64,000 nt of DNA from Lutibacter maritimus (GTDB lineage: Bacteria; Bacteroidota; Bacteroidia; Flavobacteriales; Flavobacteriaceae). The notes under the pieces were generated by a model that was not told where the DNA came from, searched no databases, and saw only the letters and a list, made by a program, of their open reading frames with translations. A program made the translations under genes and the position numbers. Position 1 is the first letter of the stretch. Every line of letters begins with the position of its first letter. Positions 52,960 through 61,826 of this stretch are shown here, one piece after another. The stretch spans positions 62,001 to 126,000 of the forward strand of contig NZ_FOZP01000007.1 of the NCBI RefSeq assembly GCF_900116115.1, written 5' to 3'.

Positions 52960-53847
52960 ATGTTTAAAAATAATAAATACTTTCTTTTTATTTTAACCTT
53001 GTTGTTACTTAATACTGAAATTTATAGCCAAAGTGAACAAGAATATTTAGGGGTTATTAAATTAAATGATTCATCATTTATTTCTTACAGATTAAACTTA
53101 TTAGAAAACAATAATTTAATATCTGGCTATTCAATAACAGATATTGGTGGTGATCACGAAACTAAATCTAACATTAGAGGAACCTATGATAACAAAACCA
53201 ATATTTTATCTTTTAAAGAAATAGGAATTGTTTATACCAAATCTGAAATCTCTGATTATGATTTCTGCTACATCCATTTTAAAGGAAAAGTAAATAGTGT
53301 AGATTCTAATAAAAACATAGAAGGTAAGTTTAATGGACTTTATAATGATGGAAGTACTTGTATAAATGGCGAAATTAAACTTAGAAACATTCAAAAAATT
53401 GAAAAAAGGGCCGAAAAAATTGATAAATTAATTCAGAAATCAAAACAAGTAGACAAAACTATTAAATCTACTATAAGTGTAGCTCAGACTTTAGATTCAT
53501 TAAAAATGAACATTCTAAAACCAAACCAAAATTTAACAATGTTTTCAAATTCTAGTAAACTAGAATTAAAAATTTATGATGCTGGAAAAGTTGATGGTGA
53601 TAAAATTAATGTGTACGTAAATGATACTATTTTTTTAAGAAATTATGTGGTAAGTAAAAAAATAAAACAATTAACAATTCCTTTAAAATCAAAATTAACA
53701 AGTATTAAAGTTGAAGCATTAAATATTGGTACTATCTCACCAAATACTGCTAAAATAGAAATTATTGATCAAGAAAATAATATTAATACATTAACTCATT
53801 TAAAAAAAGGAGAAAAAACATCTATAACAATTGTTAAAAATAATTAG
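52960..53847 (+). CDS. Secreted protein with C-terminal beta-sandwich-like module
   Basis: A 295-residue protein with signal peptide (cleaved near IYSQSEQ). The C-terminal 105 residues carry a pattern I recognise from other Bacteroidota secreted proteins: LKIYDAGKVDGDKINVYVND, then strands, then VEALNIGTISPNTAKIEIID. It looks like a beta-sandwich with a conserved DxGxxDGD turn, whose Asp residues could bind calcium; that is inference. The N-terminal 150 residues are beta-rich and unrecognised. The starts of this and the divergent TM2 gene are 39 bases apart. Confidence 0.7.
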   Translation: MFKNNKYFLFILTLLLLNTEIYSQSEQEYLGVIKLNDSSFISYRLNLLENNNLISGYSITDIGGDHETKSNIRGTYDNKTNILSFKEIGIVYTKSEISDYDFCYIHFKGKVNSVDSNKNIEGKFNGLYNDGSTCINGEIKLRNIQKIEKRAEKIDKLIQKSKQVDKTIKSTISVAQTLDSLKMNILKPNQNLTMFSNSSKLELKIYDAGKVDGDKINVYVNDTIFLRNYVVSKKIKQLTIPLKSKLTSIKVEALNIGTISPNTAKIEIIDQENNINTLTHLKKGEKTSITIVKNN

Positions 53848-53944
53848 TTCTTTTTCTAAACTAGTTGATATTCAACTTTTAAATCTAATATTTCAATTGA
53901 TCTTAAGTTTTTACATCTTTTATTTAAACCAAAATAACCTAAAC

Positions 53945-54625
53945 TTAGATTTTAATATTTCCACCTATTGATAATAAATATAATTCCTTTTTTGCTTTTG
54001 CAAATTTCTCATAAGCTTCTTTATGATCAATTTTTATATAGCCAAACGTATCAAAATGCACTCCTAAAACTTTGTTACAACTTAAAAATTTACTTGCCTT
54101 TATGGCTTCATCAATTCCCATTGTAAAATTATCACCAACTGGTAAAATGGCTAAATCTAAATCGCCAATTACATCTGGAATTAATTTCATGTCGTACGTT
54201 AAAGCCGTATCTCCAGCAATGTAAATTCTATGATGACCAGTTTCTAAAACAAACCCTCCCGGTTGTCCACCATAACTTCCATCTGGAAAAGAACTTGAAT
54301 GAATTGCGTTTGTATAATGTAGTGTTCCAAAATCGAAATGCCATTTTCCTCCGTGATTCATTGGATGTCCTGCAATTCCTTTATTTTCAAAATACGTTAC
54401 AATTTCATAATTAGAAATTACTTTGGCTCCAGTTCTTTTTGCAATGGCTTCTACATCTAAAATATGATCTTGATGCGCGTGTGTAATCAAAATATAATCG
54501 GCTTGCAGATTGTCAATATCAATATCTTTCGCTAATTCATTTCCAGAAATAAATGGGTCTATTAATAAGGTTTTATCTTTTGTTTCTATACTTAACGTTG
54601 CGTGTCCTAAATAGGTTATTTTCAT
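53945..54625 (-). CDS. UPF0173-type metal-dependent hydrolase (UlaG-like MBL fold)
   Basis: A 226-residue cytoplasmic MBL-fold hydrolase. GHATLSIETKDKTLLIDPF opens the protein, the metal site is THAHQDHILD, with further ligands in HPMNHGGKW, YIAGDTALTYDM and LGVHFDTFG. These match UPF0173 proteins, whose natural substrate is not settled. It is transcribed alone. Confidence 0.9.
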   Translation of the reverse strand: MKITYLGHATLSIETKDKTLLIDPFISGNELAKDIDIDNLQADYILITHAHQDHILDVEAIAKRTGAKVISNYEIVTYFENKGIAGHPMNHGGKWHFDFGTLHYTNAIHSSSFPDGSYGGQPGGFVLETGHHRIYIAGDTALTYDMKLIPDVIGDLDLAILPVGDNFTMGIDEAIKASKFLSCNKVLGVHFDTFGYIKIDHKEAYEKFAKAKKELYLLSIGGNIKI

Positions 54626-54678
54626 TTGAAGAAGATTTTATAGGTTTACTGCAATTTAAAAAATATATTTCATAATAA

Positions 54679-54706
54679 AACCACAGAAAGCGAACTTTCT
54701 GTGGTT
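54679..54706 (-). terminator. Hairpin after the TonB-dependent receptor gene
   Basis: The perfect stem AACCACAGAAAG/CTTTCTGTGGTT with a four-base loop lies 29 bases past the receptor stop codon. The following minus-strand sequence is T-rich. Confidence 0.85.
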
Positions 54707-54734
54707 AACAAACAAACAAAATAAGTATCTAATA

Positions 54735-57005
54735 TTAAAATTGATACTTGCAATACGTTGTAAAATTTCTACCAGGTTCGTAAATTTTTCCTGATAAAAT
54801 ATTTGAATTACTATAAGAGAAGTTTAAATGCTCATAATATGTTTTATCAAAAATATTTAATACTGCAAAACCGATAGAGAAACCTTTAAATGGCTCTACA
54901 CCTGCTCTAAAATCAAGTGTTCCAAAACCTGGCGTTTCTTCTTCCATAAATGAAGGTGCAATTTTAGCTTGTTTAGCAACCAACCTTGAACTTAGTGCAA
55001 ACCAATAATTATCATCTTCAAATTTAGCACCCAAATTTGCCATAAAAGGCGGAATGTGTGCTAAAGGCTCATTTAAATCTTTGTTTTCAGCTTGTGTATA
55101 AGACACTTCTGAAGAAAAACTTATTTTATCAGAAGCTTTATAGTTAAAAGAAAATTCAAAACCAGTTTGAGTTGCTTCATCAATATTAATAAATTGCTTG
55201 GCAACTACCGGAGGTGTTGTTGGCATAAATTTTCTAGGAATATCAGAATTAACTACAGGAATAATATAATCTGACAAAAACGAATGGAAAAAAGTTGCGC
55301 CAATTTGTATAGTTTCAAACTTTTTAAGTAATGAAAGTTCTAATTGTGTATTAACCTCTGGCTTTAAATTAGGATTACCTACATACTCATACGGATCAAC
55401 ACCAACTGAAAAATGGTTGATAAAACGCTCTATCATTGAAGCTGTTCTTACACCTCTACCAATTGCAAACTGCGTTTGAAATCCGTTTTTTTGATACTTT
55501 ATAGAAGCATTTGCACTGATATTTGTTTCAGTTTGATCATCAATATTTCCACCATATAATGCTTCAAAATCGGCTTCTGGGTCATCTATAGACGCTGAAA
55601 TAAAATCGGCTCTAACACCTGTTGTAACCGTTGTATAATTGTTAATTTTAAAATTACTTTCTGCAAACACACCAATATCATTTACACTTGCATCTTGCCA
55701 AATTTTATCGGTAAAAACTTTAGGAGTTGGTAACATCATGCCATTCATCATTTTCACAATTCGGGTTCTATCACCTTTTCTATCCACTAAGTTTGCATCA
55801 ATACCTGTATAAATCCTTACATTATCACTTGGTGCAATAACTAGTTCAGTTTTCCCTCCATACGTCCAAGATTCTACTGGAGATTGCGAATCTGTCATGT
55901 TAAAATTTGGTCGATTTTCATTGGTCATTAAATGATCTACATACGAATAAAAAACCTTTAAAGTAAAACTGTTAATTTTATCAGATAGTTCTTTTATTTT
56001 ATAATCAATTCCAGCTAAAAAACTATCGTCATAAGGTGAATCCATAGGCAAACCAGCGTGGTCAATATCGCGACCAAAAGATTGTCTCCAACTGAATTGC
56101 AAACGTTGTTTTTCTGTTGGATTTATTCCCACTTTTAATGAATAATCTGTTGTTTTAAATGATGAAGGAACTTCTGTTCCATCTCCATCTTTATAATCAC
56201 CAAAATCACGATACGAACCATTTAAATACACATCATATTTATTAGCAACATACAACGCCGAAGCTCCTGTAACTAAATTATCTCCATTGGTTTCATAACC
56301 TCCTTCAACACTTCCGTGAAATCCTTTTTGGTCTTTTGTTGGATTTTTTGAAACTAAATTGATAATTCCCCCAAAATTTTGTCCGAAACGTACCGTAAAT
56401 GGGCCTTTTATAATTTCAATTTTTTCAATTTCTTCAGGAATAATGTGCGTGGTAATAGGATCCATTCTATTTGGACACGCGTTTAACACTTTCATTCCAC
56501 CATCATATTGCACATTTAATTGCTCATATTTAAAAGAACGGAAAACTGGTTCTGAAGCATACGCTCCTTTTTTTGTAATACCAAAACCACTAATATCTTT
56601 AAATAAATGTCCCACACTACGAGGTTGACTAATACGCTTTTCAGTCTCATTAATTACTGTAGATTGTGAAATATCTTGCAAAGGATTAGCGGCTACAATT
56701 ATTTCATTTAACTCTATTTGAGTTAGTTGTAATGGTATTGTTATTTGGTTTTGTAAATTTGTGATAATGGTTTTATAACTGATATGCGATACTTCAATTT
56801 TATCGCCAATTTCTGCATTTAATGTAAATTCTCCATTAGAGTTAGAAATAGCTAAAACATTGTTTTTCAAAAGTCTAATAGTTGCATATTCTATTGGAGA
56901 TGCCGTTTTTTCATCAATAATTTTTCCTGAAACTTTTGTGGCTTGAGCGAAAGAAAGTATTGATGTAAATAATACTATTATAGTTAGAAGTATTTTATTT
57001 TTCAT
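54735..57005 (-). CDS. OprC-like TonB-dependent outer-membrane receptor, probable copper importer
   Basis: A 756-residue receptor. It has a signal peptide (residues 1-20), a CarboxypepD_reg-like domain (22-95), the plug (110-225) and a 22-strand barrel ending in FTTYCKYQF. The plug reads LNACPNRMDPITTHI, giving Cys177-x3-Met181, and the barrel has DHLM with His358-x-Met360. This CXXXM...HXM set and its 181-residue spacing match the copper site of Pseudomonas OprC (Cys143, Met147, His323, Met325) as I remember it. It probably binds Cu at the cell surface. The gene for a small Cys/His-rich protein lies just upstream on the same strand, 199 bases away. Confidence 0.85.
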   Translation of the reverse strand: MKNKILLTIIVLFTSILSFAQATKVSGKIIDEKTASPIEYATIRLLKNNVLAISNSNGEFTLNAEIGDKIEVSHISYKTIITNLQNQITIPLQLTQIELNEIIVAANPLQDISQSTVINETEKRISQPRSVGHLFKDISGFGITKKGAYASEPVFRSFKYEQLNVQYDGGMKVLNACPNRMDPITTHIIPEEIEKIEIIKGPFTVRFGQNFGGIINLVSKNPTKDQKGFHGSVEGGYETNGDNLVTGASALYVANKYDVYLNGSYRDFGDYKDGDGTEVPSSFKTTDYSLKVGINPTEKQRLQFSWRQSFGRDIDHAGLPMDSPYDDSFLAGIDYKIKELSDKINSFTLKVFYSYVDHLMTNENRPNFNMTDSQSPVESWTYGGKTELVIAPSDNVRIYTGIDANLVDRKGDRTRIVKMMNGMMLPTPKVFTDKIWQDASVNDIGVFAESNFKINNYTTVTTGVRADFISASIDDPEADFEALYGGNIDDQTETNISANASIKYQKNGFQTQFAIGRGVRTASMIERFINHFSVGVDPYEYVGNPNLKPEVNTQLELSLLKKFETIQIGATFFHSFLSDYIIPVVNSDIPRKFMPTTPPVVAKQFINIDEATQTGFEFSFNYKASDKISFSSEVSYTQAENKDLNEPLAHIPPFMANLGAKFEDDNYWFALSSRLVAKQAKIAPSFMEEETPGFGTLDFRAGVEPFKGFSIGFAVLNIFDKTYYEHLNFSYSNSNILSGKIYEPGRNFTTYCKYQF

Positions 57006-57204
57006 TTTTAATTTTAAATTGTTGAGTAATTTACTGCTGATTCTTACTAATTAAAATAACTAATTAGCAAGCTTATAAACTGAGATTTTAGGTGTTTAAA
57101 ACCCACAACATTGTTAGCTATTATTTTGTTTTTCAACAAATTAAAGCACGTAATAATGTTTCAAAAAACAATTATTTTTTGAATTAAATAAACACGTAAA
57201 AAAA

Positions 57205-57588
57205 TTAAGAAATTACTTGAGGTGGTTTAAAAACAGATTTAAAAAAATCTTGTGAAGTATAACTACCAAAATAAGATTTTTCAAAAGATACCTCTTTAAA
57301 ATCTTTTAATTGGTAAGAATATTGATCTAATGGACTTACAGGATAATCATCAAAATTAATTTGAGGAATTGTTGATTTGTGTTCATGATTGTCATGATTT
57401 ACCTCCTTTAATTGTTTTTGTAAATAACATTTACCGTTACACTCTAAATAAGGCTTGTCTTTATTTTCACAAAGTACTGTAGCAATATAATTGTAATTAG
57501 CATAGTATTCCATTATTGGAACTAACGGACGCACCATTGCCAATAAATACAATAAGTAAAAAAATATGCCTAATACTTGATTTTTCAT
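57205..57588 (-). CDS. Small Cys/His-rich membrane-anchored protein beside the copper receptor
   Basis: The ATG at 57588 is chosen; the longer ORF starts with TTG. One N-terminal transmembrane helix (residues 3-25) is followed by CENKDKPYLECNGKCYLQKQ (three Cys in a CX9CX3C pattern), then a His-rich NHDNHEHK, and a C-terminal tail FKPPQVIS. I have seen this CxGKCYL-type small protein beside metal-uptake receptors in other Bacteroidota. The Cys and His content and the neighbour suggest copper or other soft-metal handling, not proven. A TATCTTTG -7 box lies at 57608-57615. Confidence 0.7.
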   Translation of the reverse strand: MKNQVLGIFFYLLYLLAMVRPLVPIMEYYANYNYIATVLCENKDKPYLECNGKCYLQKQLKEVNHDNHEHKSTIPQINFDDYPVSPLDQYSYQLKDFKEVSFEKSYFGSYTSQDFFKSVFKPPQVIS

Positions 57589-57607
57589 TAAACCTCTCAA
57601 TAAAAGA

Positions 57608-57615
57608 CAAAGATA
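57608..57615 (-). promoter_or_regulatory. Candidate -7 promoter box of the Cys-rich gene and receptor
   Basis: TATCTTTG on the minus strand fits TAnnTTTG and lies 20 bases before the start codon at 57588, a normal leader length. No convincing -33 TTG was found. Confidence 0.4.
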
Positions 57616-57655
57616 TCTTTTATTTTTTAATTATAAAATAATAAACTCTTTTAAT

Positions 57656-58555
57656 TTATAAAACCAAACCAAGACCAAACAAAACTGAAAAAATAAATGT
57701 ACTAATTGCTAATTTCTTTAATTCTGGATCTAACAACCTTGGTTTTTCATTTTTGTACACAACCAAAAGATGCTTTGCAATTGGCAAGTACGCAGCAACA
57801 AATATAAATTGGTAAAATGAATTGAAATGTATCATTGTATACAAAAGCGCAAATAAAAATGAAGCTATTAATAAATAATAATGGTAATACTTTGCAAACT
57901 CTATCCCAATTTTAACAACCAACGTGTTTTTTCCAGATTTTATATCAGACTCTCGATCACGCATATTATTTAAGTTTAAAACACCAATACTTAAAAAGCC
58001 AATTGAAAATGCTGGTAGAAATACGGTAAAATTTAGCTGCTTTGCGTATAAATAATAACTACCACAAACACTAACTAAACCGAAAAAGATAAAAACAAAC
58101 ACATCACCAAAACCGCTGTAACCATAAGCATTTTTCCCCATTGTATATTTTATAGCTGCAGCTATACTTGCAATTCCAAGTACAAAAAAGATAATTAAAT
58201 TGAAAAAATCTTCTTTACCAAAAGAAACATATATTAGTAAAACAGCAATTATAAGTGTTATTGCTATTGAAATTTTAATGACTTTAAGCAATTGCTTTGG
58301 CGTAATTTTACCACTTTGAATAGCTCTTTGCGGACCAACTCGTTCATTATTATCGGTTCCTTTAACTCCGTCGCCATAATCGTTAGCAAAATTTGAAATA
58401 ATTTGAAATCCAACAGTTGTTAATAAAGCCAACACACAAATTGTTACATTAAAAAAACCTTCGGATGCTGCAATAAAACTTCCAACAATTATTCCTGAAA
58501 TTGAAAGTGGTAATGTTCTTAAACGTGCTGCTTTTACTAACTCTTTTACATCCAT
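57656..58555 (-). CDS. menA: 1,4-Dihydroxy-2-naphthoate polyprenyltransferase
   Basis: A 299-residue UbiA-family prenyltransferase with eight or nine membrane helices. The first aspartate motif region reads NFANDYGDGVKGTDNNERVGP (cited in part: NDYGDG and TDNNERVGPQRAI), and the second NNMRDRESDIKSGKNTLVV. It joins DHNA to a polyprenyl diphosphate, giving demethylmenaquinone. It overlaps the end of the upstream PH-domain gene by 10 bases on the same strand. Confidence 0.94.
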   Translation of the reverse strand: MDVKELVKAARLRTLPLSISGIIVGSFIAASEGFFNVTICVLALLTTVGFQIISNFANDYGDGVKGTDNNERVGPQRAIQSGKITPKQLLKVIKISIAITLIIAVLLIYVSFGKEDFFNLIIFFVLGIASIAAAIKYTMGKNAYGYSGFGDVFVFIFFGLVSVCGSYYLYAKQLNFTVFLPAFSIGFLSIGVLNLNNMRDRESDIKSGKNTLVVKIGIEFAKYYHYYLLIASFLFALLYTMIHFNSFYQFIFVAAYLPIAKHLLVVYKNEKPRLLDPELKKLAISTFIFSVLFGLGLVL

Positions 58556-60030
58556 GATTTATTTGAAATTTCAGTTTTATATAACATAATGTTAAACAAT
58601 TCTATCGCTAACATTTTATTTATACAAGGTATTTTAATTTTTCCTGATGCAGTTTGTAAAATAATATCGGTAACGTTTTTTCTTTTCTGAAAAACAGTTT
58701 GTCGCATTTTTATATGTTGTATTTTAAATAATTCAAAATAAATAATTTCTGTAGAAAACTGTCCAGAACCTATTTCAAGTATATTGGTGTGCAATTTAAA
58801 ATAAGATTTTTTATACTTCAAATTTATCAATAAAATAACCAATGGAATTCCAATTAAATTTATAAATAGAAAATTAATGCTTATAAGTGTAAACAAATTA
58901 AAAATGACTAATAACAAAAAACTTCTAAAATACATTTGTGTTAAATAGTATTTATTTGGTACAAATATTTCTTGATTTTCATCTATTTCTTTACCAAATA
59001 AAATATTTTTTAAAATTGATAATTGATTCATTTTTGCACCAACAATTTTAACGATTTTATTGTTTTTAACCTTTCCACTACTTGCCTGTTTAAAAACTAC
59101 ATTATAAATTCCTATAATTTTTTTTAACGGATTTGTTGAAACAACTAAATATTGAACTTTTTCTTTTTTAATAATATTATGTTGCTTGGTAATTAATCCT
59201 TGAGATATTTCTAATGCTTTATCTTTTAAACTTAAATTTAAATTATAGTGTTTTAAAAATGTTCTAACAAATGAAATTATAATTGAAATTATAAATGTAA
59301 ATAACAACAAAATACTCACTAAAAACACATCGTGAATCAATGAATTTGCTTTTTCTTCAACTAGTACATCAAGCTTATTATTTATTACTAAGTCTCCTAA
59401 CAAATCTTTTAATTGCACGTATCCAGAAAAAATAAATGCAAACAATAATAAAAAGCTATGAAAATGATTTTCAGAAATACTTACTTTAAATAATTCAAAA
59501 GGTGAAATTTGTAATAATTCTGTTGGTGGTTTGGCAATTAAAATTTCTTCAACATTTTCAGTTTTTTTATCGCTAAACAACACTTCTTTTAAAGCTTCTG
59601 CGCGTTCTTTTGTTAATGCCTTTATAGAAACCTCAACCGTTTTTGCTCCAGCAGTTTCAATTTCAACTTCAGTAACATTTATAAGTTGTTGAATAAAATT
59701 TTGTTTAAATTTTACATTCTGAATTTTAGAAAATGGGATGGAAACATTGGTCTTTTTTAAAATTCCGTGCTTTAAAACAAAGTTGTTATCTTTTACTTTA
59801 AACTTGTAGTTTAAGTATAATAATATGGAACGAACCAAAATATAAATTAAAATAAGTGCAATACTCAACAAAATTTTAGTGGCGCTAAAATTTTCTGGTT
59901 TTTTAGTAAAAAAAAGTGGAATTAAAACCCAAGAAGATTTTAATGATTTATAAAATATTAAAGAATAATTTACAATTATTCCTTTGGAAGATTGTCTGGA
60001 AAAAGAAGAAAAATTGAAGGAATTATTCAT
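58546..60030 (-). CDS. Bacterial PH-domain membrane protein (YdbT-like)
   Basis: A 494-residue protein with pairs of transmembrane helices separating three bPH2 domains; the first is LKHGILKKTNVSIPFSKIQN, the second around SQGLITKQHNIIKKEKVQYL, and the third near FSTEIIYFELFKIQHIKMRQ. This is the YdbT layout. It overlaps the smaller YdbS-like gene by 8 bases, the usual pair in many bacteria; the pair is implicated in membrane/secreted-toxin tolerance in Bacillus, but its role here is unknown. Confidence 0.88.
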   Translation of the reverse strand: MNNSFNFSSFSRQSSKGIIVNYSLIFYKSLKSSWVLIPLFFTKKPENFSATKILLSIALILIYILVRSILLYLNYKFKVKDNNFVLKHGILKKTNVSIPFSKIQNVKFKQNFIQQLINVTEVEIETAGAKTVEVSIKALTKERAEALKEVLFSDKKTENVEEILIAKPPTELLQISPFELFKVSISENHFHSFLLLFAFIFSGYVQLKDLLGDLVINNKLDVLVEEKANSLIHDVFLVSILLLFTFIISIIISFVRTFLKHYNLNLSLKDKALEISQGLITKQHNIIKKEKVQYLVVSTNPLKKIIGIYNVVFKQASSGKVKNNKIVKIVGAKMNQLSILKNILFGKEIDENQEIFVPNKYYLTQMYFRSFLLLVIFNLFTLISINFLFINLIGIPLVILLINLKYKKSYFKLHTNILEIGSGQFSTEIIYFELFKIQHIKMRQTVFQKRKNVTDIILQTASGKIKIPCINKMLAIELFNIMLYKTEISNKSWM

Positions 60031-60529
60031 TAATAAAGTTTGTGATATACTCTTTAATTTTTAAGGCTTCCTTTTTTGGAATTCCATTAATTTTCAAGTC
60101 ATCATTACTTTCTCCTGCAGTAAATATTTGGATAGAAGCTAATTTAAATAAGCGCGAAATTGGTTTTTGGTCAACTTCTAAATGTTGCACTCTGGCAAAT
60201 GGAACAGTCGTTAATTTTTCAATTAAAATTCCACTACTATATGAAATGTCTTTTTCACGTAATGCGTATTTTCTTCTGGAAAAACCAGCAATTAAAATCA
60301 CATTATAAATTATGACAATAATCGCTAATATTATATAGTCGTAGTTTGAAAACTTTGGGTAAATTTCAGCATATTTATGGTCTATCAAGAAATAATAAGC
60401 TATAAAAATTACAATCCATACTATTGCTGAGTTAAACAATAAAATCCATAAATAATTTTTATGGATTTTTAAAAAGTTCAATTGATCAATATCGGGAATT
60501 TCAGTTGTAATTTGCGCGTTTTGAAACAT
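60023..60529 (-). CDS. Bacterial PH-domain membrane protein (YdbS-like)
   Basis: A 168-residue protein with two transmembrane helices (about 29-50 and 65-83) and one bPH2 domain (about 88-165) containing SYSSGILIEKLTTVPFARVQ. Its stop overlaps the start of the YdbT-like gene. It probably forms a complex with that protein at the inner membrane. Confidence 0.85.
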   Translation of the reverse strand: MFQNAQITTEIPDIDQLNFLKIHKNYLWILLFNSAIVWIVIFIAYYFLIDHKYAEIYPKFSNYDYIILAIIVIIYNVILIAGFSRRKYALREKDISYSSGILIEKLTTVPFARVQHLEVDQKPISRLFKLASIQIFTAGESNDDLKINGIPKKEALKIKEYITNFINE

Positions 60530-60543
60530 CTAATTTAATAAAA

Positions 60544-61323
60544 TTATAAATCTTCTGCATTAGCAATTAGCTCTGCAATGTCTAAAACTTCAATTTCAGC
60601 TTCTTTATTGGTAACTTTTACGCCATCTGTCATCATAGTATTACAAAACGGACAACCGGTTGCAATAATATCTGGATTTACTTCAATAGCATCTTCTGTT
60701 CGCTCAATATTGATGTCTTTAGTACCTTTTTCTGGTTCTTTAAACATTTGTGCTCCACCAGCACCACAACACAATCCATTCGTTTTACAACGCTTCATTT
60801 CAACTAATTCTACATCTAATTTTTGAATTAAATCTCTTGGAGCTTCATAAACATCATTTGCACGACCTAAATAACAAGGGTCATGAAATGTAATTTTTTT
60901 TCCTTTAAATTTTCCGCCTTCAATGGTTAATCTACCATCATCAAGCAGCGATTTTAATAATTCTGTATGATGTACTACTTCATAAACTCCACCTAATTGT
61001 GGATATTCATTTTTAATAGTATTGAAACAATGCGGACAAGCAGTTACTATTTTTTTTATTTCATAAGCATTTAAAATTTCTATGTTTGTCATAGCTTGCA
61101 TCTGAAATAAAAATTCGTTTCCTGCTCTTTTTGCAGGATCACCCGAACAGCTTTCTTCTGTACCTAAAACAGCAAACTCTACGTTGGCTTTATTTAAAAT
61201 TTTGATAAATGCTTTTGTAATTTTTTTTGCTCTATCATCAAAACTTCCTGCACAACCAACCCAAAATAAAACTTCAGGTTGTTTACCTTGCGCCATCATT
61301 TCTGCCATTGTTGGTACGTTCAT
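60544..61323 (-). CDS. CCG-domain iron-sulfur oxidoreductase subunit (HdrB/GlpC-like)
   Basis: A 259-residue protein with two cysteine-rich CCG domains: the first includes ACPHCFNTIKNEY, the second CCGAGGAQMFKE and TGCPFCNTMM. Such domains hold a noncubane [4Fe-4S] or related cluster and resemble HdrB, GlpC and LutA. It is separated from the HdrC-like ferredoxin subunit by a HAD gene. Together they likely form a membrane-linked oxidoreductase passing electrons to menaquinone; the donor substrate is unknown. Confidence 0.9.
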   Translation of the reverse strand: MNVPTMAEMMAQGKQPEVLFWVGCAGSFDDRAKKITKAFIKILNKANVEFAVLGTEESCSGDPAKRAGNEFLFQMQAMTNIEILNAYEIKKIVTACPHCFNTIKNEYPQLGGVYEVVHHTELLKSLLDDGRLTIEGGKFKGKKITFHDPCYLGRANDVYEAPRDLIQKLDVELVEMKRCKTNGLCCGAGGAQMFKEPEKGTKDINIERTEDAIEVNPDIIATGCPFCNTMMTDGVKVTNKEAEIEVLDIAELIANAEDL

Positions 61324-61341
61324 ACTTTTATTTTTTAAATA

Positions 61342-61788
61342 TTATTCGTGTTTTCCGTCATCAAATACTTCAATAGTAACTTCTTTAGCTACTAAATCGG
61401 TAAATTTACCTCTATATCTTGTTGCTTTTACTAAATGATTATCTATCCAATGGTAATTCCCTCCTCTAGGTTTTCCCATTAATAAACTATGATATTTAAA
61501 TCCGTTTTTTTCTAACCAAGTTTCAGTATATGCTCTATGCTCCTCAGTTCTTGAAGTAAAAAAGCAAATAATATGCCCTTCGTCATACCATTTATTTAAT
61601 GTTATTAAAGCATCTGGATATACTTTTGCTGTTAACATTCTTTCTGGTTCTTCATTTGGTATGTCGTCACAAACTGTCCCATCTATATCAATCAAATAAT
61701 TTTTAATTCCTTCAGGTAAAATTGGGCTAATATGTAATCCTTCTTCTACTTTTTCATGTAATAGTTTATCTACATCCTCTTTTTTCAT
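61342..61788 (-). CDS. Small HAD-like phosphatase-family protein
   Basis: A 148-residue protein with the HAD nucleophile motif YLIDIDGTVCDD (Asp34 and Asp36), motif II in ICFFTSRTEEH, and motif III HWIDNH. It lacks a large cap. Some database names for close relatives (phosphoheptose isomerase) are misleading, as no SIS domain is present. It is embedded between two Fe-S oxidoreductase genes with gaps of 18 and 38 bases and should be co-expressed with them. Confidence 0.82.
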   Translation of the reverse strand: MKKEDVDKLLHEKVEEGLHISPILPEGIKNYLIDIDGTVCDDIPNEEPERMLTAKVYPDALITLNKWYDEGHIICFFTSRTEEHRAYTETWLEKNGFKYHSLLMGKPRGGNYHWIDNHLVKATRYRGKFTDLVAKEVTIEVFDDGKHE

Positions 61789-61826
61789 TCTTTATGTGTG
61801 TTTTTTGATTTTTAGTTGTTATTGTT

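Noticed and set aside
57020-57200. Possible small RNA or riboswitch between the receptor and the Cys-rich gene
   Set aside because: The gap is AT-rich with no clear conserved structure. A cobalamin- or TPP-type core was not seen.
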